NCBI GenBank assembly: GCA_037783415.1
Contig: JAZGTN010000009.1
Location: 13,888,001 to 13,952,000 of the forward strand
DNA length: 64,000 nucleotides
Reading direction: 5' to 3'
DNA from: Leptasterias polaris
Lineage: Eukaryota; Echinodermata; Asteroidea; Forcipulatida; Asteriidae
Position 1 is the stretch's first letter. Each line of letters opens with the position of its first letter. Below are positions 42,776-52,344 of the stretch, piece after piece. The position numbers and the translations under genes are program-made. The notes beneath the pieces were generated by a model. The model saw nothing but the letters and a program-made list of their open reading frames with translations. It did not search any database and had not been told where the DNA came from.

Positions 42776-43882
42776 GGGGGTAGATTTATTGGTAAAAGGT
42801 AAGTCTACTTATAATAATTTGGGAGGCTAATCATCCTTACTCGATGCTGAGAAGCTGAGTTGCGAAGGACGCAGCTGCAAAGTGTTGGAGCCGCAGGCAT
42901 GCAACGCCGCCTTTGGCAGCCAGTCGCATAACACAGCCTGAGATCGAAAGTGTTTAATTTTTCCGGAGGTAGGAAAACTGGTGGGGCTGGAGAAAAACCC
43001 TCTTGGCTGAAAGAACAAAGAACAAAGGAAAGAACAAAGATACACAACTCTACTCACATATGGTCTCAAGTACAAGTACCCTTTCCTTCAATCAAACAAT
43101 CAACATTTATTTCCATACAGTGTACATCAATAAAAATAAACAACTTGAATATTTAACAGAGATTGAAACTGTATGGAGGCATGACCCAATAAAAGCAAAT
43201 GATTGTAGGCTGGGATGCCTCGTACAAAACAAAGATGGAAAGTAATTGAATAATATTAAAATTAGATAATTAAACAAAGACAAAAAACCACGAGACGACC
43301 ACGACAAATGAGCTGAACCACGATGAACCTTGCCCTTGAGGTATGAATTTGGTGCGTCAATGCAAAAATGTTGTATTTTGATTATGCAAAAACGTCATAT
43401 CTCGCACAAAAATGGTCTTTGCAAAAACATCATATCTCGGCGTGTACATCCGGGATATTTGAAGCAGGACTATATATTATTATTATTATTATTATTATGC
43501 CAGAGCATGTCAACCTTGCTAGATAGACCCAGTTGCTCAGTCCAAGATGTTCTCAGGTCTTGACAATCCAGGTGCCAGGGTGGGGGGATTTTGCTCTACC
43601 AGCCAGACTCCCCCTGTTTCAGCCCCAGTAGGTGGCAACGTGCCCCTGGTGGCAGTTGATAGCCCAAATTGGTTAAGTGCAGCCCTAACCTTGAAGTGGC
43701 CGTCCGGCCTTGTCATATAAGGCAATCTCTCGTAAAAAAATTAACTAAAACAAGTTAGTGGTCATGTTTAGTGCCTTGTTTCGTGGTCTTGCAGACATAA
43801 GAAGGTCGGAATTCGGATAAAAGTCTGACATTTTTCATCCTGTTAATTTACGTATGTTTGATTTTTTCTTATGATCCACCAG
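42776..43882. other. NIT2 intron: unassigned repeat-like block and a SINE-like piece
   Basis: At 42810-43320 there is a block (CAGCTGCAAAGTGTTGGAGC, AACATTTATTTCCATACAGT) with frames on both strands. It resembles the tail of a retroelement but I cannot place it. At 43480-43500 there is a (TAT)n run, and at 43565-43735 a second-type SINE-like piece (GTGCCCCTGGTGGCAGTTGA). Confidence 0.4.
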
Positions 43883-43976
43883 GCTCATCTGTTTGATATA
43901 GATGTACCCGGACGCATCAAATTCAAGGAATCAGACGTCCTGTCCCCAGGAAATGGATTTACCGTTGTAGACACAC
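43883..43976 (+). CDS. NIT2: NIT2 exon
   Basis: This exon has 94 nt (AG 43881-43882, GT 43977-43978), phase 0 in and phase 1 out. It encodes [18 protein letters not shown], then [21 protein letters not shown] and the LSPG turn are diagnostic of NIT2. A longer frame reading through the donor (to 44254) is an artefact. Confidence 0.95.
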
Positions 43977-44171
43977 GTAAGTTTGCTAAACCAATTCGAG
44001 TCAGTTTTCAAAAACATTTACCGTGCCTCTGTGCTATAAAATTTCTCTGCGCTCTTAACTACTCGACCTCCCAAATGATCACCAATGATCTAGTAGTGTT
44101 CATTGTCCCCAATGCAAGAATTGGTCATTTTATAAACCTGTTGATTATCTTGTTATTGATTGGTATTAATA

Positions 44172-44505
44172 TGGTGTCATGGCCGAGCGGTTTAGAGCAT
44201 AGAATTCAGGTTCTGGTGGTAAAGTCATCAGGGTGTGGGTTTGAATCCCTGTGATGACACTTTGTGTTTGAGCAAGATGCTTTGCTATAATTGCTTCTCT
44301 TCACCCAGAGGTACAAATTGGTACCTGCAAGGGTAGAGGTTGATATTGTGTTTGACAAAGGCTTCAAAGCACCACGGTAGCCCAGGGCTGTATACTCCCA
44401 GGGAGCTGAGAAAGATTACCGGAATGTTACTGGCCCAATGACTAGGGCACTAGTTTAAAGCACACTGATTTGTTATTGAAAAATGCGCTATATACAAGTA
44501 AGAAC
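44172..44505 (+). repeat. tRNA-Leu-type SINE in a NIT2 intron
   Basis: GGTGTCATGGCCGAGCGGTT head, AAGATGCTTTGCTATAATTG body and ATGCGCTATATACAAG tail. It has the same orientation as the gene. Confidence 0.8.
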
Positions 44506-44569
44506 TACATGTAGGTTTTGTTATTAATCAATGTCTTTGTCTGTCATTGTTTTCTGTTTTTTATTGCAG

Positions 44570-44644
44570 CCTATTGTAAGATTGGAATTGGCATCTGCTA
44601 CGACATGCGCTTTGCAGAAATGGCGCAGATCTACAACCAGAAAG
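44570..44644 (+). CDS. NIT2: NIT2 exon with the catalytic cysteine
   Basis: This exon has 75 nt (AG 44568-44569, GT 44645-44646), phase 1 in and out. It encodes [17 protein letters not shown] and ends YNQKG. The TGC at 44596-44598 is the nucleophile in GICYDMRF, completing the Glu-Lys-Cys triad. All three catalytic residues are therefore present and the enzyme should be active. Confidence 0.96.
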
Positions 44645-44795
44645 GTAAGTAAATTACACAAGTAACCCTCATTTCAACGGTCAGTTTTGCTTTAAGAAAA
44701 ATCAATCTAGATCCAAAACGTCTCTGAGGGTCAGCATGCACCAACTCAAGTGCTGTTTTTGTCAAGTACTCACAGTTTGAATGTTAAGATGGAAT

Positions 44796-45013
44796 AGACC
44801 CTTCCCATGAAATGTGAAATTGCACATCGCGCGTGCGCACTAACATTTTGGTTGACAAAATTATGACACATTGTGCCTTTTTGTATGGGGCTGATAGTGG
44901 CGTGACGCAGACACGTTTGTACGTCTGCTTAGTGCACATCTCTATGGCGTTTGCCAACCAATAGTTTCTGTACACATGCAAAAATGTTATTAGCATATTT
45001 CATGGGAAGGGTC
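44796..45013. mobile_element. 218-bp inverted-repeat element
   Basis: GACCCTTCCCATGAAATGTG at the left and its near inverse CATATTTCATGGGAAGGGTC at the right form 20-bp ends. The interior has CpG-rich words (TCGCGCGTGCGCAC). No frame of note. Confidence 0.75.
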
Positions 45014-45466
45014 CAATATTGCGCATTTGCAGACTGCATAAATTTTGCGTCAATCCTCAATTTGAATGTTGGCAAAAATTGTTTAATGTCCTGATGTTTC
45101 GACCCTAGCAGAGTTTTTCTCAAAGGTTAAATGACAACACAACTCACATAAGCAGGCATTCGCTGTTTACACGAATCATGCTTCATTTGTATTGTATTTA
45201 TACATCTGTTGGATGAAAGTGTCATTACATTACCATGGCTTCTACTCACTGCTGTCCCCAATTCGAGGCTCTACACGCAAATGGCTGACGTGCAAAGGGT
45301 GAATACTGGTGAAAACAAGCTTTCAAGTAAAAAGAAATGGAGAGAGATAGAGGCAGAAAGCAAACAGAAAAAGCAAGGGAGGAACAATGAAGGAGACAAA
45401 GGTGGGGGCGGGGTAAAGGGAAGAGGCTGGTTTGAATTTGAAATGTTATCACCTCACTTAGTTAGC
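45014..45466. other. NIT2 intron, purine-rich segment
   Basis: A long purine-rich tract at about 45330-45430 is the only feature. A frame across it is a compositional artefact. Confidence 0.4.
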
Positions 45467-45836
45467 GTGTCATGGCCGAGCGGATAAGAGCACCGGATCC
45501 AAGCTCTGGTGTTTCTGATCAGCAGAGTGTGGGTTCGAGTCCCGGTCGTGACACTTGTGTCCTTGAGCAAGACACTTAACTATAATTGCTTCTCATCACC
45601 CAGGAGTAAATGGGTACCTGTGAGGGCAGAGATGGTTCTTGTGATTGATTTAGCTTGATGCGCTACATATTTGGCAGCACAGGCTGTATACTCCCCAGGG
45701 AGCTGAGATGGTTAAAGGAATGACACAAAAATGGCCCAGTGACCAGGGGTAATAATGTTGAAGTGCCATGAGCGTCACTGAGTGACGGACCTGAGCGCTA
45801 AATAAGAAGCCACTATTATTATTATTATTATTATTA
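45467..45836 (+). repeat. tRNA-Leu-type SINE in a NIT2 intron
   Basis: Head GTGTCATGGCCGAGCGGATA, B-box GGTTCGAGTCC, mid-body AGGGAGCTGAGATGG, and the CACTGAGTGACGG / GAGCGCTAAATAAGAAG tail with (ATT)n. It combines the mid-body of the 38370 type with the tail of the 25547 type. Confidence 0.85.
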
Positions 45837-45921
45837 GTTCATCAGCCAGGAGGAAACAATGTTCGCCATTGTATAGTTTATGACAAAGTAATAATAGTTT
45901 CTGTGACTTGGATCACTCCAG

Positions 45922-46000
45922 GTTGTAAGCTGTTAGTGTACCCTGGTGCATTCAATATGACTACAGGACCGGCACATTGGGAGTTACTGCAAAGGGGAAG
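45922..46000 (+). CDS. NIT2: NIT2 exon
   Basis: This exon has 79 nt (AG 45920-45921, GT 46001-46002), phase 1 in and phase 2 out. It encodes [20 protein letters not shown] and LLQRGR. YPGAFN and GPAHWELL are strongly conserved in NIT2 and line the active-site pocket. Confidence 0.95.
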
Positions 46001-46036
46001 GTAACTATTTATGACATCAAGCAGGCATCATACTTC

Positions 46037-46209
46037 TGAAGCGTGTTGCCGCCACAAATCTCTCTCTTATCTTGTTCGTACACGATGAGTCCAAACTTGT
46101 ACGTACACAATAATTTATCATGTACATACACAGTATAAACGCTAATTAGCTTGTAAGTACACAAAAAGAGAGAAACTTCTTTTTTATTCATGCGGCGGCA
46201 ATACGCTTC
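46037..46209. mobile_element. About 173-bp inverted-repeat element
   Basis: GAAGCGTGTTGCCGCC at the left and its near inverse GGCGGCAATACGCTTC at the right. It begins 36 bases after the exon boundary. The core has several GTACGTACA/TGTACATAC words. Confidence 0.65.
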
Positions 46210-46436
46210 CGTATCACACTCTTCCTATTTTAAATAATATTTCTTATCCACGATGCAAATTTAGCATCTATTACTTTTGTCAGATTTCCGTTTTTTTGTT
46301 TCCATGCTCTCGAAAATTCAGTGAAATTGTTACTTAATACCACGAAAAGTACATAAAGCCAAACCATGTGTGTACCTGCACTGCCATCCAGTGCGCTACT
46401 TTGTCATACATTTTTCCAAGGGCCTATGTCTGTTAA

Positions 46437-46781
46437 AGGTGCTGCATACGTTTGGTAATTGGAGCCTACTGATTGTGTTAATCCTATATAAATGTAGGTA
46501 TATACAATAAAACTAACCTGTGAAAATTTCACTTCAAAAACCGGAGCAAATATTTCCACGCAGGAAGAATTTTCCACATAGGAATACACAGTCTGAGAAG
46601 CGTTTCTGCTCAGATTCAAATTTTGGGGAATAAAAAGTGATATATTTTTCCATAACCGTAGTACTTCGAAGTTAAAAGTTTCTCAAAATTCATTATACTA
46701 CCCAAAGCTGCTGTACTTCTTACCAAGTAAGTTTTTATTGCCATTAATTTTCAGAGTCATTACCAAACGTGTACTGTGCCT
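46437..46781 (-). mobile_element. TTAA-flanked family B element
   Basis: TTAA is at 46433-46436 and 46782-46785. It starts AGGTGCTGCATACGTTTGG and ends ACGTGTACTGTGCCT. The right TTAA is shared with the family C element that follows. Confidence 0.75.
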
Positions 46782-46785
46782 TTAA

Positions 46786-47094
46786 AGGGTGTGTACAACA
46801 TTGGTAAGATTGAAAATATAAATGTTCACAGATTTACTCATAACTTACATGGTATAAAGATGGTCATGGTGGAAAACTTCCCTTGAAATAGTTTTGCTTG
46901 AAATGCCATAGTTTTTAGGAAATGAGTAAAATATAGTCTTTATCACACAGGATAAAATCTAATGTTTGAAATAAGTTTAAAAAAATTATGTGGTTTTTCA
47001 CTCTGAAGACCTATTGAGCTTAAACTTTCACAGGTTTGTTATTTCATGTATATGTTGGGTCACATCATGTGGATACAGGTCTTTGGCACACCCT
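46786..47094 (+). mobile_element. TTAA-flanked family C element
   Basis: It starts AGGGTGTGTACAACATTGG and ends TCTTTGGCACACCCT, with TTAA at 46782-46785 (shared with the previous element) and 47095-47098. Confidence 0.8.
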
Positions 47095-47102
47095 TTAAAA
47101 AG

Positions 47103-47794
47103 TAGATCTCGATGGCCTCTCTAATCCGTCTAGGGTGCCATCACTGGATGGGAGCAATGAGCTCTGCAGCACCCCAGTCTACTTGGTGGTCGGTGATGTT
47201 GGAGTGCTTGACGATGGCCGACTTCTCATAATCTCCCCTCCTTCCGTGTGCTCGATGTTCCTTGAGTCTAGTGGGAAGGTTACGTCCGGTTTCCCCGACA
47301 CAAACCTTCCCGCATTCACAGGGAATGCGGTAAACTCCTGCACATGTGGAGGGATCCTGCTTGTCCTTGTGAGATTGAAGAGAGCTGTGAAGTTTCCTGG
47401 GAGCAGAGTGGTAGACCTTGATGCCTGCTTGCCAGAAGATACGTTGGAGACAGTGGGAGGGGGGACCTAGGTAGGGCAAACATACTGAGGGTGTGGGTGT
47501 TTGACTTTGAGTATAGGAGACCCTTCGGTCGGGATTGGAGACTGGCTTGCTTGTCTTGATTTGTCTTGAGTTGTAGCCGTTGCACTTCAGTGTAGTCTTG
47601 ATGTGCTGCAACTCCTGGTGAAGGCTGTCTGGATCGCAGATGTTGTAGGCCCGTTGAACCAGAGTGCGGTTCACAGAAGACTTGATTCTAGGATGGTGGA
47701 AGGATCGCTGGTTGAGGTAACGGTCGGTGTGGGTGGGTTTCCTGTAGATGCTGTGGTGGAGCTTTGCCGTCTGGTCTCCTGGTGATAAGGACAT
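47103..47794 (-). pseudogene. Penelope-like retroelement fragment with GIY-YIG endonuclease motif
   Basis: The frame 47794 to 47141 encodes HHSIYRKPTHTDRYLN, a typical Penelope-like reverse-transcriptase C-terminal segment. It goes on to GVYRIPCECGKVCVGETGR and LPTRLKEHRAH, the GIY-YIG nuclease core with its Arg and downstream His. After a TGA at 47141-47143 the frame goes on as RIREAIEIY, a normal continuation of such proteins, so the TGA looks like a nonsense change in a dead copy. The 5' part (most of the reverse transcriptase) is missing, and the 3' edge abuts a family C element. Frames on the opposite strand are shadows. Confidence 0.85.
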
Positions 47795-47830
47795 TAAAAA
47801 AAAACACTACTTTGGCCTATATCTGTCAAA

Positions 47831-48120
47831 AAGCACATGTGTAACATTGGTAATTGTCAAAGACCAGTATCCACAATTGATGTGACTCAACATACACATG
47901 AAATAACAAACCTGTGAAAGTCTAAGCTTAATCGGTCATTGGAATCACAAGAAAAAAGTGGGAAAAAAATCTTAAATGATTTCAATGTTTTCAAACATTG
48001 AGTTTTTGACTCGCGAGATCAAAACTAATTGTTTTACTCATTTCTCAAAAAAACTATGGCATCTTAAGCAAAAATATTTGAAAGGGAGTTTCAGTCGATA
48101 ATCTACAAGTACATGTACCA
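47831..48120 (-). mobile_element. Family C element, truncated
   Basis: It contains ACATTGGTAATTGTCAAAGA and ACCTGTGAAAGTCTAAGCTT like the other - orientation family C copies. Its right end is lost near 48110. Confidence 0.6.
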
Positions 48121-49471
48121 TGGTATTCTGGAATCTAGAAATGCTCAGACTTGCCTAGACTTGTTCCCTGTCTTTACCCGCAAGGATAAAGACAGGCACT
48201 GGTTTTACAGGCCCAATGATTTCATTGGATAAACGTGCTGTGACGTAAGCTTTCCATATCTGTGTTATGATTGGTCCGAGGTGATCTGTCGTCTGCTTGC
48301 AGCGTGTGCATAAAGTTTACATCATGTACATGTAGTGTTGTTGGGTACTCGTACATGTACGTGTGAGTTGACCATGATACTCTGTGTGAAATGAATGCGA
48401 GGTCAAAGGTACATCCGGTGGGATCCTGCCAGGTGCTCGAGGCTGGTATCTGGCGTTATTCACAAGCCTAGAAGTGTGACGTTAGATGTTCAGGCTAAGA
48501 CTTACCTCCCATAATTTGTTTGCTGTTTTCTGTGCAAGTAAACACTGAAACTTTAGGTGACTTTTATTGTATCTCTCTCGAATCCAAGTCATGACACTTG
48601 TGCCCCTGAGCAAGGCACTTAGCCATAATTGCTTCGAAAAAGTTGGGTAGTGCATTCTGCTCTACCAGACAGGCTCCTAGTGGATGATACCCATGCCTAC
48701 ATCCTTAAGGACTGTGAAGGGGGTAATCCTGTTTCAGCCCCAGGAGTAGGAGGCAACGTGCCCCTGGTGTCAATTGATTTGGGTCGATAGCCCAAATCAG
48801 TTATGTGTAGCCCTCACCTTGAGTGGCCTTGTGAGTTAGGCGATATCTCATAATAAAAATAATAAAAAAAAAAAAAAAAAAACATTACTTCCGCAAAATA
48901 AGCTTAGGCAAAAGCCAGATCCAATTTATCTAACGTGGTATTCTGGAATCTCGAAATGCTCAGACTTGCCTCCCATGAGCTGAATAATTAGCAATGGTGG
49001 CAGGCTGTCCATACTTGTATGCCACATTTGTATAACACAAAACAAAAAGACAAATGTCTGGAATTTGGGATTACACAATAGCCCCTGTAAAAAGGGACTT
49101 TACGAGCATGACTTCCAGCACCTACTGTCCATCTTTGTACAGGTGTAACAAAGCGTAATATGGTAGGTGCATGCCTGTGCATGCTACACGTCACCCGTCC
49201 GACTGATTGAAAAAAATTAGGGCGCAACGTAGTTGTTCTTGGGATTGAAAAATGTCCGCCGTAGGCCAGTCCAGAAAAATGTGGCTGATAGAAAAGTATA
49301 TTTGTTTTGTGGAAGAGTAATTTAATTGCTATCCTGTAGTTTTGAATAAACATGCCCTCAACACCAATCTGTAAAAACTTCACCGACTTCAGTGAAAAAC
49401 AACGGAAAACAACTACTGTTTTGTGATGAAATGATATAATCGATAGATTTCTAACTGGTTTTTTTCATCAG
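48121..49471. other. NIT2 intron: SINE-like piece and unassigned sequence
   Basis: A second-type SINE-like copy is at 48592-48860, ending in an A-rich run. The words TGGTATTCTGGAATCT and AATGCTCAGACTTGCC occur both at 48121-48155 and 48931-48970, forming a direct repeat of about 35 bp around the intervening sequence. The rest is unassigned. Confidence 0.5.
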
Positions 49472-49570
49472 GGCATTAGACAACCAGCTTTACGTAGCCA
49501 CTGTTTCGCCTGCCAGAGATGAGACTGCTTCTTACATAGCATGGGGACATAGTTCAGCCATTAATCCATG
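49472..49570 (+). CDS. NIT2: NIT2 exon
   Basis: This exon has 99 nt (AG 49470-49471, GT 49571-49572), phase 2 in and out. It encodes [20 protein letters not shown] and ends [22 protein letters not shown] and WGHS are conserved in NIT2 and related amidases. Confidence 0.95.
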
Positions 49571-49584
49571 GTAAGAAAAGAATC

Positions 49585-49860
49585 ATTTAGGGTTGAACAA
49601 AGGAAAATTGTCTACAGTGGGACACTTGAACCTGTGACCTCCGGATTAACATGCCGTTGTCATAGGGAAATCTGTCCCCCGGAGATTTTGTCCCCCTTAA
49701 TGGGAAATTAGCATGGGCTTCAGAAGGTTGATTCAAAAGAGGGCGCTATCAGAAGAAACTTGTACACAGTTCCTCGTATGGGGGAACAGAATCTCCGGGG
49801 AGACAGATTGTCCTGCCACACCGGTGCTTTACCAACTGAGCTATCTAGCCCTAATGTTGG
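49585..49860 (-). repeat. tRNA-like SINE split by a small element
   Basis: The reverse complement starts AGGGCTAGATAGCTCAGTTG at 49853 and would continue as the tRNA-like head of 19245. It breaks after CACCGG and resumes at 49656 with GGCATGTTAATCCGGAGGTC. The interruption (about 49657-49820) has inverted ends including AATCTGTCCCCCGGAGATT, so a miniature element inserted in the tRNA-like head. Confidence 0.75.
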
Positions 49861-49887
49861 CCAGTCAGAAGCCATTTATCCGTTAAC

Positions 49888-50788
49888 CAGTGTTGTATGA
49901 CTCGAGTCCAGGACTCGGACTCGAGTCCGTCTCGAGTCACAATTTCGGTGACTCGGACTTGACTCGAGTCATGTCTGCAAAAGACTCGGACTCGGACTCG
50001 ACTATCATGACTCGGACTTGTCCCCGAGGACTCGTGACTCGAGTCACGTATTTTTTTTACAAACAATACCTTTTTTTAATATTAAAAACAATTCCGACGA
50101 TCCGATCGTCATTCCCGGAGTGCACATGTCATAGAGTTAACGTCTAGCACAATAAATAAGTACTGTCGTATGGTGTTCGTGATTATTGTGTAGATGGCCA
50201 TCTAAGTACAGCGCGTGTATGTTCGATTCGTATGTTCAGTACGCATATTAACACTGGGATGCATGACACCAGCAGCATTATGCTGGTATTCTGTCAACGT
50301 TAACACCATAGCCACTGCTTGTGCTTGATGCCAAATGGCATGTCTGGTACCTGTAAAACACAGCCTGCATATTGCACTGTGATGGCTGTGTGTTGTTTGC
50401 ACCAGTTTCTACACATGGTCGACACACAAACACGACGTCAAGTTTGGTCACGTCACTAGGAAAAAGTAGTACAACATTTTTTTAATCATGGCATCTGCCG
50501 TTCCGCCCCGTATTGTTTTATTTTGGTTATACCAACTTTAACAAAAAACTTTAACAGAACTTTGTTTAAAATAAATGTGTTTTATTTTGTCATTTCCAAT
50601 TCTTATTTTACGACATTTGGTTTGCAAAAAAAAAAAAAAAGTGACTCGTGACTCGGACTCGGACTCGGACCAAGTGACTCGTGACTCGGACTTGGACCAA
50701 GTGACTCGGGACTCGGACTCGGCGACTCGACCCAAGTGACTTGAGACTCGGACTCGGACTCGACACAGGTGACTCGACTACAACACTG
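49888..50788. mobile_element. 901-bp hAT-like non-autonomous element with GACTCG subterminal arrays
   Basis: The ends CAGTGTTGTATGACTCGAG and CGACTACAACACTG are inverted, and the heptamer CGTTAAC lies directly outside both (49881-49887, 50789-50795). Inside each end is a long array of ACTCGGACTCG words (49900-50045 and 50640-50780). These resemble the subterminal transposase-binding repeats known in hAT elements. The middle has no transposase frame. Confidence 0.8.
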
Positions 50789-50795
50789 CGTTAAC

Positions 50796-51393
50796 TGCTG
50801 TGGAGCCAGGGATCACACCCAAGTATACCATACAACATTGGAAGTGGCAGCAAAGGGATCACTTAAGGGGATGCGATTTTACGCATCTTCCAGCTTCCGG
50901 TTGAAGGTCCACACTGCCTGTGCTGAGTTGTGAGTGCGATTGTGTTGTTGACCGCTTTGGGGTAGGTCTCTGCGAGTCAACTGTAGAGGGCGCACTACTG
51001 TGACTTGACCATATTGAATACCTTATAGCATTGGGTCTGTCCATTAATGTCAATATCACTGTTTCACTGTACACTATTCTTAATTTGCTGGGATTTCAAG
51101 TGATAAACCATCAGGGAAACTGACAATGTTGTATTGTAAACTGGGCCTGATCCCTGGCTTAACTGCAGTACAGTTGATTGATTTTCTACTGGTGCCATAA
51201 ACAAGGAGTATTGACAAGGTTCAGAGACCACCAACATGGGGTTTAGTTAGCTCAGTTGGTAGAGCACCAGCACATAAATCCAGAGGTTGAAGGTTCAAAT
51301 CCCACTCTATTAATTTTATCTTTGTTCCATCCCAGACTCTTGTTAAATTGGATTAAGTACAATATTACAATTTATGATTGTCTGTTCTTCTAG
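50796..51393. other. NIT2 last intron with a tRNA-like repeat
   Basis: A second copy of the tRNA-like SINE (head about 51243-51312, TTAGCTCAGTTGGTAGAGCA and GGTTCAAATCCCA) lies 80 bases before the last exon. Upstream words match those before 19245 (TATTGACAA, GAGACCACCAACAT). Its anticodon arm is broken, so no functional tRNA. Confidence 0.6.
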
Positions 51394-51532
51394 GGGAGAG
51401 GTTATCGCTAAAGCCGATTCCACTGAGAAGATTGTCTATGCCGACATTGACCCGACATATGTAGATGAGGTCAGGACTCAAATTCCTATTGGCTCTCAGA
51501 AAAGGTCAGATATGTACGAGGTTAAAGGTTAA
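51394..51532 (+). CDS. NIT2: NIT2 last exon and stop
   Basis: This exon has 139 nt (AG 51392-51393), phase 2 in, and ends TAA at 51530-51532. It encodes GEVIAKADSTEKIVYADID, QIPIGSQKRSDMYEVKG. The QIP...QKRSD.Y pattern is the normal C-terminus of NIT2. The tail is a few residues shorter than the vertebrate protein. The eight exons together give about 262 residues, close to the roughly 276-residue vertebrate enzyme, so only the first few residues are missing. Confidence 0.95.
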
Positions 51533-51629
51533 AGGTTAGTTTTATATACTTCCAGGTGCGGTTGATTATCAGTTTCACAGAAAAATATTATATTTTATTT
51601 AAAAGATTGTTTGCTTGTGCTATGGTTAA

Positions 51630-52019
51630 AGGGTCTGTATACGTTTGGTAATGACTCTGAAAATTAATGGCAATAAAAACTTACTTGGTAAGAAGTACAG
51701 CAGCTTTGGATAGTTTAATGCATTTTGAGAAACTTTTCACTTCGAAGTACTACGGTTATGGAAAAATATATCACTTTTTATCCCCCAAAATTTGAATCTG
51801 AGTAGCGTTACGGCCGTAACGCTTTTCAGATTGTGTATTCCTATAGGGAATATTCTTCCTGCGTGGAAATATTCGCTCCGGTTTTTCGGTGATATCTCAA
51901 AAACGCGACCACCTTTTGAAGTGAAATTTTCACAGGTTAGTTTTATTGTATATAATACCTACATTTAAATAGGATTAAAACAATCAAACAGTTTCAAAAA
52001 CAAAAAGTTTACTTTGCCT
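51630..52019 (+). mobile_element. TTAA-flanked family B element after NIT2
   Basis: It starts AGGGTCTGTATACGTTTGG, with TTAA at 51626-51629 and 52020-52023 (the latter shared with the next element). It is nearly the same as 885-1272, including the GTTACGGCCGTAAC palindrome. Confidence 0.8.
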
Positions 52020-52023
52020 TTAA

Positions 52024-52344
52024 AGGTTGTGTACAACATTGGTAATTGCCAAAGACCTGTACCCAAACTTGATGTGACCCAACATGTACATGAAATAAAA
52101 AACCTGTGAAAGTTTAAGCTAAATCGGTCTTCGGAGTCATGAGAAAACAGTGAAAAACACCCTTATGTGTTTTAACTTCTTTTCAAAAATCGGAATTTAT
52201 CCTGCAGGATAAATACTGTTATTTTACTCATTTCCTAAAAACTATGGCATTTCAAGCAAAACTATTCCACCATGACCATCTTTAAGTTATGTGCAAATCT
52301 GTGAACATTTATATTTTCATTCTTACCAATGTTGTACACACCCT
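52024..52344 (-). mobile_element. TTAA-flanked family C element
   Basis: It starts AGGTTGTGTACAACATTGG and ends TGTTGTACACACCCT. The left TTAA is shared with the family B element before it; the right TTAA is at 52345-52348. Confidence 0.8.

Noticed and set aside
45209..45487. 92-codon frame in a NIT2 intron
   Set aside because: Driven by a purine-rich tract and runs into a SINE head.
47135..47470. 111-codon + strand frame
   Set aside because: Shadow of the Penelope-like fragment on the - strand.
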